Source: Bradyrhizobium sp. LTSP849 (GTDB lineage Bacteria > Pseudomonadota > Alphaproteobacteria > Rhizobiales > Xanthobacteraceae). From it: a DNA stretch of 64,000 bases. Shown piece by piece: positions 16,722-23,294 of the stretch. The translations under genes and the position numbers were made by a program. The notes beneath the pieces are model-generated. The model made no database searches. It was given only the letters and a program-made list of their open reading frames with translations, and was not told the origin of the DNA. The DNA is taken from NCBI RefSeq assembly GCF_000938255.1, contig NZ_JYMR01000005.1, forward strand, positions 62,001 to 126,000, read 5' to 3'. Numbering within the stretch: the stretch's first letter is position 1; the number at the start of each line of letters is the position of its first letter.

Positions 16722-18032
16722 ATGACCAAGCGCATCCGCCGGCCCTCGGGCCTTAGCCGCCGTCAATTGTTGAAGGCCGCAGGCGGCACCGCCGCCCTTC
16801 TCGCCGCCGCCAAGCTGAATTTCCCCGCCGGCGCATTCGCGCAGGACGCAGGTCCCGAGGTCAAGGGCGCCAAGCTCGGCTTCATCGCGCTCACCGACGC
16901 GACCCCGCTGTTCGTCGCGAAGGAAAAGGGCATCTTCGCCAAATACGGCATGCCCGATGTCGAGGTGCAGAAGCAGGCCTCGTGGGGCACCACGCGCGAC
17001 AACCTCGTGCTCGGCTCCGAGGGTAACGGCATCGACGGTGCGCACATCCTGACCCCGATGCCGTATCTGATCTCGGCCGGCAAGGTGACGCAGAACAATC
17101 AGCCGACGCCGATGTATATTCTGGCGCGCCTGAACCTGAACGGTCAGTGCATATCGGTCGCCAAGGAATATGCCGATCTCAAGGTCGGAATCGACACCGC
17201 GCCGTTCAAAGCGGCGCTGGACAAGAAGAAGGCTGGCGGCAAGTCCGTGAAGGCCGCGATGACCTTCCCCGGCGGCACGCATGATCTCTGGATACGCTAC
17301 TGGCTCGCCGCCGGCGGCATCGATCCGGACAAGGACATTGAAACCATCGTGGTGCCGCCGCCGCAGATGGTCGCCAACATGAAGGTTGGCACCATGGACT
17401 GCTTCTGCGTCTGCGAGCCCTGGAATCTCCAGCTCATCCACCAGGAGATCGGCTACACCGCAATCACCACCGGTGAGCTCTGGGACAAGCATCCCGAAAA
17501 ATCATTCGGCATGCGCGCGGCCTGGGTCGACAAATATCCGAAGGCCGCGAAGGCGCTGCTGATGGCGGTGATGGAAGCCCAGCAATGGTCCGAAAAGGTC
17601 GAGAACCGCGAGGAAGCCGCCGCGATCTGCGCCAAGCGGCAGTGGATCAACTGCCCGGTCGAGGACATCACCGACCGCATGAAGGGCAAGTTCGACTATG
17701 GCACCGGCCGCGTGGTCGAGAACTCGCCGCAGCAGATGCGCTTCTGGAAGGACCAGGCGTCCTATCCGTTCCAAAGCCACGACCTCTGGTTCCTCACCGA
17801 GGACATTCGCTGGGGCAAATACGAAGCCGGCTTCGACACCAAGGCGCTGATCGCCAAGGTCAACCGCGAGGACCTCTGGAAGGACGCGGCCAAGACGCTC
17901 GGCGTCGCCAGTTCCGACATCCCGACCTCAACCTCGCGCGGCAAGGAGACCTTCTTCGACGGCAAGGTGTTCGATCCCGAAAATCCGGCTGCCTATCTGA
18001 AGTCGCTTGCGATCAAGCGCGTCGAAGTCTGA
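16722..18032 (+). CDS. nrtA: Nitrate ABC transporter substrate-binding protein
   Basis: A 436-residue periplasmic nitrate/nitrite-binding protein of the NrtA/NasF family. A Tat signal (LSRRQLLKAAGG, R13-R14) precedes the mature part; family motifs include LGFIALTDATPLFVAKEKGI, FPGGTHDLWIRYWLAAGGID, PPPQMVANMKVGTMDCFCVC and the tryptophan-rich C-terminus (WKDQASYPFQSHDLWFLTED). AAAGGA lies 11 bases upstream of ATG 16722. It is first in nrtABC, which together import nitrate across the inner membrane for assimilation. A nitrogen-regulated sigma-54-type promoter and a leader hairpin precede it. In Bradyrhizobium the same order is followed by narK-bjgb-flp-nasC, as here. Confidence 0.93.
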   Translation: MTKRIRRPSGLSRRQLLKAAGGTAALLAAAKLNFPAGAFAQDAGPEVKGAKLGFIALTDATPLFVAKEKGIFAKYGMPDVEVQKQASWGTTRDNLVLGSEGNGIDGAHILTPMPYLISAGKVTQNNQPTPMYILARLNLNGQCISVAKEYADLKVGIDTAPFKAALDKKKAGGKSVKAAMTFPGGTHDLWIRYWLAAGGIDPDKDIETIVVPPPQMVANMKVGTMDCFCVCEPWNLQLIHQEIGYTAITTGELWDKHPEKSFGMRAAWVDKYPKAAKALLMAVMEAQQWSEKVENREEAAAICAKRQWINCPVEDITDRMKGKFDYGTGRVVENSPQQMRFWKDQASYPFQSHDLWFLTEDIRWGKYEAGFDTKALIAKVNREDLWKDAAKTLGVASSDIPTSTSRGKETFFDGKVFDPENPAAYLKSLAIKRVEV

Positions 18033-18040
18033 TGCAGCCA

Positions 18041-18062
18041 GCGGCCGCCCCAGGGCGGCCGC
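18041..18062 (+). repeat. Strong hairpin between nrtA and nrtB
   Basis: A perfect 10-bp stem (GCGGCCGCCC / GGGCGGCCGC) with a two-base loop, 8 bases after the nrtA stop. Without a T run it is not a terminator. Such hairpins after binding-protein genes commonly protect the upstream mRNA, giving more binding protein than permease. Confidence 0.6.
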
Positions 18063-18091
18063 ATCGTCTTGGGAGCCGGAGAGATACTGCG

Positions 18092-18988
18092 ATGAACATG
18101 CCTGCCACGAAGATGGATGTTGAGACCGCAACGCTCGCGGGTGCTGCCGCGCCGGTCGTCGCGCTGACACCGAAGCGGCCGCCGCGCAGCGAGACCTACG
18201 CGCGAATGGCGCGCGAGACCGCGGTGCGCGTCGTCCCGCCGCTCGTCGTGGTCGCGCTGTTGGCGCTGATGTGGGAGCTCGTCTGTCGCCGCGCCGGCTC
18301 GGCGCTGCCGCCGCCGTCAAAAGTGTTTAGGGATACCAAGGAGCTTATTCTTGATCCGTTCTTCGACCATGGCGGCATCGACAAGGGCCTGTTCTGGCAT
18401 CTCTCCGCAAGTCTTCAGCGCGTCGCGCTCGGTTACTCCCTCTCTGCCATCGCCGGCATCGCGCTCGGCGTGCTGGTCGGACAGTCGGTTTGGGCGATGC
18501 GCGGGCTCGATCCGCTGTTCCAGGTGTTGCGCACCATTCCGCCGCTGGCCTGGCTGCCGCTCTCGCTCGCAGCGTTCCGCGACGGCCAGCCGTCTGCGAT
18601 CTTCGTCATCTTCATCACCTCGATCTGGCCGATCATCATCAATACCGCGGTCGGCATCCGCAACATCCCGCAGGACTATCGCAACGTCGCAGCCGTGGTG
18701 CAGCTCAATCCGCTCGAGTTCTTCGCCAAGATCATGATCCCGGCCGCCGCGCCCTACATTTTCACCGGCCTGCGCATCGGCATCGGCCTGTCCTGGCTCG
18801 CGATCGTCGCGGCGGAAATGCTGATCGGGGGCGTCGGCATCGGCTTCTTCATCTGGGACGCGTGGAATTCATCGCATATCAGCGAGATCATTCTGGCGCT
18901 GTTCTATGTCGGCATTATCGGCTTCGTGCTCGATCGCCTGATCGCGGGCCTCGGCAAGATCGTCACCCGCGGCACTGCGCAGGGCTGA
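18092..18988 (+). CDS. nrtB: Nitrate ABC transporter permease
   Basis: A 298-residue inner-membrane permease of the NrtB/SsuC/TauC family. Start ATG 18092 has GGAGAG about 10 bases upstream. The polar N-terminus is followed by about six hydrophobic segments (VRVVPPLVVVALLALMWELV; YSLSAIAGIALGVLVG; and others) and the cytoplasmic EAA loop EFFAKIMIPAAAPYIFTGLR that docks the ATPase. It sits between nrtA and nrtC with the same orientation and forms the channel for nitrate uptake. Confidence 0.93.
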   Translation: MNMPATKMDVETATLAGAAAPVVALTPKRPPRSETYARMARETAVRVVPPLVVVALLALMWELVCRRAGSALPPPSKVFRDTKELILDPFFDHGGIDKGLFWHLSASLQRVALGYSLSAIAGIALGVLVGQSVWAMRGLDPLFQVLRTIPPLAWLPLSLAAFRDGQPSAIFVIFITSIWPIIINTAVGIRNIPQDYRNVAAVVQLNPLEFFAKIMIPAAAPYIFTGLRIGIGLSWLAIVAAEMLIGGVGIGFFIWDAWNSSHISEIILALFYVGIIGFVLDRLIAGLGKIVTRGTAQG

Positions 18989-18999
18989 GGAGCAAACAC

Positions 19000-19794
19000 A
19001 TGACCGCCTACCTGAAGCTCGACCACATCGACAAGGTTTTCACCCGCGGCGCTGCCAGCACGGAGGTGCTGAAGGACATCAATCTGACGATCGAGAAGGG
19101 CGAATACGTCTCGATCATCGGCCATTCCGGTTGCGGCAAGTCGACCCTGCTCAACATCATCGCAGGCCTCACCAACGCCACCACCGGCGGCGTGCTGCTG
19201 GAAAACCGCGAGGTCAATTCGCCGGGGCCCGATCGCGCCGTGGTGTTCCAGAACCACAGCCTGCTACCGTGGCTCACGGTCTACGAGAACGTCAAGCTCG
19301 GCGTCGACAAGGTGTTTGCCAGGACCAAGTCCCGTGCCGAGCGCGACGCCTGGGTGATGCACAATCTCAACCTGGTGCAGATGGCGCATGCCAGGGACAA
19401 GCGGCCTGCCGAAATCTCCGGCGGCATGAAGCAGCGCGTCGGCATTGCGCGTGCGCTGGCGATGGAGCCGAAAGTGCTGCTCCTCGACGAACCCTTCGGT
19501 GCGCTCGATGCGCTGACGCGTGCACATCTCCAGGACTCGGTGATGGCGCTGCATCAGAAGCTCGGCAACACCATTTTGATGATCACCCACGACGTCGATG
19601 AGGCCGTGCTGTTGTCCGACCGCATCGTGATGATGACCAACGGGCCGTCGGCGCGCATCGGCGAGGTGCTGGAGGTGCCGCTCGTGCGTCCGCGCAAGCG
19701 GCTCGAGCTCGCCACCAACACCACCTATCTGAAGTGCCGGCAGCGCGTGCTCGAATTCCTCTACGAGCGGCACCGCTTCGTTGAGGCCGCGTAA
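19000..19794 (+). CDS. nrtC: Nitrate ABC transporter ATP-binding protein
   Basis: A 264-residue ABC ATPase. Walker A is GHSGCGKST (residues 41-49), Q-loop QNHSLLPWLTVYEN, signature SGGMKQRVGIARAL, Walker B VLLLDEPFGALDAL and switch ITHDVDEAVLLSDR. Unlike cyanobacterial NrtC it has no C-terminal NrtA-like regulatory domain, so the length fits NrtD/NasD-type proteins; nrtC follows the Bradyrhizobium naming. ATG 19000 has GAGGAG 9-14 bases upstream and lies 11 bases after nrtB. It powers nitrate uptake. Confidence 0.93.
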   Translation: MTAYLKLDHIDKVFTRGAASTEVLKDINLTIEKGEYVSIIGHSGCGKSTLLNIIAGLTNATTGGVLLENREVNSPGPDRAVVFQNHSLLPWLTVYENVKLGVDKVFARTKSRAERDAWVMHNLNLVQMAHARDKRPAEISGGMKQRVGIARALAMEPKVLLLDEPFGALDALTRAHLQDSVMALHQKLGNTILMITHDVDEAVLLSDRIVMMTNGPSARIGEVLEVPLVRPRKRLELATNTTYLKCRQRVLEFLYERHRFVEAA

Positions 19795-19855
19795 ACGCGG
19801 CGTTAATGCGCGATGCGTTGCGCGCCTATTTTGGAGTCACCGCGCTCAATCCTTA

Positions 19856-19897
19856 TGCGCCGCACAAGGATTGAGCGAATCGCAAAATTTGCGTGCG
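19856..19897 (+). promoter_or_regulatory. Upstream activator element of narK (copy 2 of 2)
   Basis: Same 42-base block as at 16406-16447, five differences. Here the second dyad is a perfect palindrome (CGCAAAATTTGCG, 19881-19893 region). It lies 115 bp upstream of the narK sigma-54-like promoter. The conservation of sequence and distance at two nitrate operons marks it as a shared activator site, probably NtrC. Confidence 0.65.
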
Positions 19898-19970
19898 AAA
19901 TGGCCTTGCAAAAATTTCGGGCAATTCGAACAAGCCCCTGAATTCCCTATATTTCCCGACTGCGCGCAAT

Positions 19971-19986
19971 TGGCACGGAAATTGAA
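19971..19986 (+). promoter_or_regulatory. Sigma-54-like promoter of narK-bjgb-flp-nasC
   Basis: TGGCACG-N4-TTGAA. The -24 half is the perfect sigma-54 consensus; the -12 half carries GA in place of GC, exactly as at nrtA. Predicted RNA start near 19996, giving a leader of about 138 bases. Confidence 0.65.
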
Positions 19987-19997
19987 ATACTAAATCC

Positions 19998-20015
19998 GAC
20001 GCCAACGACGACGTC
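19998..20015 (+). promoter_or_regulatory. Putative NasT (ANTAR) target hairpin in the narK leader
   Basis: GACGCC, loop AACGAC, GACGTC: same stem geometry and mismatch position as the nrtA hairpin, again A1 and G4 in a six-base loop, and the same 27-base offset from the -24 element. A downstream hairpin (GCCTCC / GGAGGC, 20073-20090) may be the alternative terminator-like structure. Confidence 0.5.
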
Positions 20016-20133
20016 CCTCAACATCATCAATCAGCATCGTGATCTCGCCACCGGGGCTTGGCCTCGGAGCGCGCCTCCGTGGCCGGAGGCTGAGCCTGCA
20101 ACGACGCAGCGGTGAGCCTGGAAGGGATATTCA

Positions 20134-21513
20134 ATGACTAAGGATCCAACGTGGATTTCTGACTGGCGCCCCGAAGACGAGGCGTTCTGGAATGCGGGCG
20201 GTAAAACGATCGCCCGGCGTAACCTGATTTGGTCGATCGTCGCCGAGCATATCGGCTTCTCGGTGTGGCTGATCTGGAGCATCGTCACCACCAAGCTGCC
20301 GCAGGCGGGCTTCCACTACACGACCGACGAGCTGTTCCAGCTCGTGGCTGTTCCCGGGTTGATCGGCGCGCTGATGCGCTTCCCCTATACGTTCGCAGTC
20401 ACGACCTTTGGCGGTCGCAACTGGACCATCTTCAGTGCGGCGATCCTGTTCATTCCGACGCTGTCGCTGGCTTATTTCGTTAGCCAGCCCGACACGCCGT
20501 TCTGGCTGATGCTGCTGATCGCCTCGACTGCAGGTCTCGGCGGCGGCAATTTTGCCTCCAGCATGACCAACATCTCCTTCTTCTTCCCGGACCGGATGAA
20601 GGGTTGGGCGCTCGGCCTGAATGCGGCCGGCGGCAATATCGGTGTCTCCAGCGTGCAGTTGCTGACGCCGATCCTGATGACGCTCGGCGTGATCAACCTG
20701 TTCCAGGCGAGCCCCGTCGGCGGCGTGTTCCTGCAAAACGCCGGCTTGATGTGGGTGCTGCCGATCGCGATCGCGGTGTTCGGTGCGGTCTTCTTCATGA
20801 ACAACCTCACCACGGCCAAGTCGTCGATCAAGAACCAGCTCGCGGTGGTCAAGCGCAAGCACACCTGGATCATGGCGTATCTCTATATCGGCACGTTCGG
20901 CTCCTTCATCGGCTACTCGGCGGCATTCCCGCTGCTGATCAAGACGCAGTTTCCGACGGTGACGATCGCGATCGCCTTCCTCGGGCCTCTGGTCGGCTCG
21001 CTGTCGCGGCCGCTCGGCGGCTTGCTCGCCGACAAGATCGGCGGCTCTATCCTCACCTTCTGGAATTTCATGGCGATGGCGGCGGCGACGGTCGGGGTGC
21101 TCTACTTCGTCGGGCAGAAGGATTTCATCGGCTTCCTGTCGATGTTCCTGATCCTGTTCGTCACGACGGGTATCGGCAACGGCTCGACCTACCGCATGAT
21201 CCCCTCGATCTTCCGCGAGCAGAACCTGTTCAAGGTGCGCGGCAAGGGCGATGCGGCCCGTGTGGTCGCGCTGAAGACGGCGAGCATCGAGAGCGGTGCG
21301 GCGGTCGGCTTCATCGGCGCGGTCGGTGCCGTCGGCGGCTATCTGATCCCGAGTGGTTTCGGCAAGTCGATCGCCATGACCGGTGGTCCGCAGCTCGCGC
21401 TCGCGATCTATCTCGGCTTCTACGCCTCCTGCCTCGCGCTGACCTGGTGGTTCTACCTGCGTCGCAGCCCGCAGGGCGAAGGCGCGCCAAGCCTCGCCGA
21501 AGCACGGGTGTGA
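20134..21513 (+). CDS. narK: Nitrate/nitrite transporter, MFS family
   Basis: A 459-residue major-facilitator protein with twelve predicted membrane segments. It has both nitrate signatures: GGGNFASSMTNISFFFP around residue 135 and GIGNGSTYRMIPSIF around residue 346. NarK-type carriers move nitrate in or exchange nitrite out; in the Bradyrhizobium operon of the same order it is implicated in nitrite export during nitrate assimilation. AAGGGATATTCA precedes ATG 20134. First gene of the narK-bjgb-flp-nasC transcription unit, with the sigma-54-like promoter and leader upstream. Confidence 0.93.
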   Translation: MTKDPTWISDWRPEDEAFWNAGGKTIARRNLIWSIVAEHIGFSVWLIWSIVTTKLPQAGFHYTTDELFQLVAVPGLIGALMRFPYTFAVTTFGGRNWTIFSAAILFIPTLSLAYFVSQPDTPFWLMLLIASTAGLGGGNFASSMTNISFFFPDRMKGWALGLNAAGGNIGVSSVQLLTPILMTLGVINLFQASPVGGVFLQNAGLMWVLPIAIAVFGAVFFMNNLTTAKSSIKNQLAVVKRKHTWIMAYLYIGTFGSFIGYSAAFPLLIKTQFPTVTIAIAFLGPLVGSLSRPLGGLLADKIGGSILTFWNFMAMAAATVGVLYFVGQKDFIGFLSMFLILFVTTGIGNGSTYRMIPSIFREQNLFKVRGKGDAARVVALKTASIESGAAVGFIGAVGAVGGYLIPSGFGKSIAMTGGPQLALAIYLGFYASCLALTWWFYLRRSPQGEGAPSLAEARV

Positions 21514-21533
21514 TCACTTGGCATAAATGTCGC

Positions 21534-21553
21534 TTCTCCCCGTACGCGGGGAG
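21534..21553. repeat. Short palindrome between narK and bjgb
   Basis: TCTCCCCG-TACG-CGGGGAGA, an 8-bp perfect stem. Related cores occur at 38643-38656 and 47975-48107, so it belongs to a dispersed short repeat family. It lies inside the operon and may stabilise the narK message. Confidence 0.5.
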
Positions 21554-21636
21554 AGGTCTCGCTGATGACGTTTGACCCATGAACCTTGTTCGCAACGGCG
21601 CGGACCAAGGCAAACCGAAACAGGCAGGAGAACATC

Positions 21637-22065
21637 ATGACGCCCGAGCAGATCACCCTCGTCCAGCAGAGCTTTTCCAAGGTCGCGCCGATTTCCGAAG
21701 CAGCCTCTGGGCTGTTCTACGACCGCTTGTTCGAGGTGGCGCCGTCGGTGCGCGCGATGTTTCCCGAGGATATGACCGAACAGCGCAAGAAGCTGATGGG
21801 CATGCTCGCTGCCGTCGTCGGCGGCCTGTCGAACCTGGAGACGATTCTTCCCGCGGCCTCCGCGCTCGCCAAGCGTCACGTCGGCTACGGCGCCAAGGCC
21901 GAGCACTACCCCGTGGTCGGCGCGACCCTGCTGTGGACGCTGGAGAAGGGTCTCGGCGAGGCCTGGACACCCGAACTCGCCGCGGCCTGGACCGACGCCT
22001 ATGGCGTGCTGTCCGGCTTCATGATTTCCGAGGCCTACGGCGCACAGTCGCAGGCCGCTGAATAG
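21637..22065 (+). CDS. bjgb: Single-domain haemoglobin
   Basis: A 142-residue globin of the flavohaemoglobin globin-domain type but with no reductase domain. Start ATG 21637 is preceded by AGGAG. Haem-pocket residues fit the family: B10 tyrosine in GLFYDRLFEVAP, CD1 phenylalanine in RAMFPED, proximal histidine in LAKRHVGYGAKAEHYPVVG. In B. diazoefficiens Bjgb is reported to detoxify nitric oxide made during nitrate assimilation. The next gene, flp, 10 bases downstream, encodes a separate flavoprotein that may supply the missing reductase function. Confidence 0.92.
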   Translation: MTPEQITLVQQSFSKVAPISEAASGLFYDRLFEVAPSVRAMFPEDMTEQRKKLMGMLAAVVGGLSNLETILPAASALAKRHVGYGAKAEHYPVVGATLLWTLEKGLGEAWTPELAAAWTDAYGVLSGFMISEAYGAQSQAAE

Positions 22066-22075
22066 GAGATGCCTT

Positions 22076-23293
22076 GTGAGTGAACCGCTCGTCATCGTCG
22101 GTAACGGTATGGCGGCCGCGCGTCTGGTCGATGAACTCGCCGAGACTGCGCTCGGCCGCTACGCGGTTGCCGTTGTCGGCGATGAACCGCGGCTCGCTTA
22201 CAACCGCGTGCTGCTCTCCTCGGTGCTCGCCGGCGAAACCGGCTCGCACGAGATCGAGCTGAAGCCTGCCGACTGGTGGCGCCATCGCGGCGTCACGGTG
22301 CGCTACGGCTACCGCGTCACTGGGATCGACACCGGCCGCCGCGAGCTCAAGATCGCCGGCGAAGAGAGCATGGAATATTCAAAACTTGTGCTCGCCACCG
22401 GCTCGACGCCGCTGCGGCTCAACGTGCCCGGTGCTGACCTCGCCGGCGTGCACACCTTTCGCGACACCCGCGACGTCGATCTGCTGCTGACGCTCGCGGC
22501 GGCCAAGAAGCGCGTCGTCGTGGTCGGCGGCGGCCTGCTCGGGCTCGAAGCGGCCTACGGTCTTGCCAAGGCCGGCGCGCCGGTGACGCTGCTGCATCTG
22601 ATGGACCGGCTGATGGAGCGCCAGCTCGATGCGCCCGCGGCCGACCTGCTCAAGACACTGGTCGAGCGCAAGGGCATCCGTATCCTGCTCAACGCCAGCA
22701 CGAAGTGTATCCACGGCGAGAGCCAGGTCGAAGCCATCGAGCTCGCCGACGGCAGCCGCATCGAGGCCGATGCCGTGATCTTCGCGGCGGGCATCAGGCC
22801 CAACATCGCTTTGGCCAAGGACGCCGGCATCGCGGTCAATCGCGGCGTCGTCGTCAACGATGTGATGCAGACCGCGTCGTCCGACATCTACGCGCTCGGC
22901 GAATGCGCCGAGCATCGCGGCACCTGTTATGGCCTGGTCGAGCCGGCCTATGAGCAGGCGCGCGTCTTGGCGCGGCATCTCGGCGGCAAGCCTGCGTCCT
23001 ACCCGGGCAGCGTGGTCTCGACCAATCTGAAAGTGTCCGGCGTCAGCGTGTTCTCCGCCGGCGACTTCATGGGCGGGGAGGGCAGCGAGAGCCTGGTGCT
23101 CAGCGACCCCAGGCGCGGCACCTACAAGAAGCTCGTGATCGCCGACGGCTGCCTGACTGGCGCGGTGCTGATCGGCGATACCGCTGACGCGCTCTGGTAT
23201 CTCGAGCTGATCCGCACCCGCGAGAAGATCACGGCGTTCCGCACCGACATGATGTTCGGCCGCACGCTCGCGCTACCGCCAAAGGCGGCTTGA
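22076..23293 (+). CDS. flp: FAD-dependent NAD(P)H oxidoreductase of the nitrate operon
   Basis: A 405-residue two-dinucleotide-fold flavoprotein. It starts at GTG 22076 with AGGAG 8 bases upstream. FAD-binding VIVGNGMAAARLVDEL lies at residues 5-20 and the NAD(P)H fold VVVVGGGLLGLEAAYGL around residue 142; the FAD ribityl motif DIYALGECAEHRGTCYGLVE follows. It resembles the N-terminal half of NirB and NasB-type reductases. In Bradyrhizobium it is called flp and is thought to pass electrons to NasC and/or Bjgb. Its stop is one base from the nasC start. Confidence 0.9.
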   Translation: MSEPLVIVGNGMAAARLVDELAETALGRYAVAVVGDEPRLAYNRVLLSSVLAGETGSHEIELKPADWWRHRGVTVRYGYRVTGIDTGRRELKIAGEESMEYSKLVLATGSTPLRLNVPGADLAGVHTFRDTRDVDLLLTLAAAKKRVVVVGGGLLGLEAAYGLAKAGAPVTLLHLMDRLMERQLDAPAADLLKTLVERKGIRILLNASTKCIHGESQVEAIELADGSRIEADAVIFAAGIRPNIALAKDAGIAVNRGVVVNDVMQTASSDIYALGECAEHRGTCYGLVEPAYEQARVLARHLGGKPASYPGSVVSTNLKVSGVSVFSAGDFMGGEGSESLVLSDPRRGTYKKLVIADGCLTGAVLIGDTADALWYLELIRTREKITAFRTDMMFGRTLALPPKAA

Positions 23294-23294
23294 G

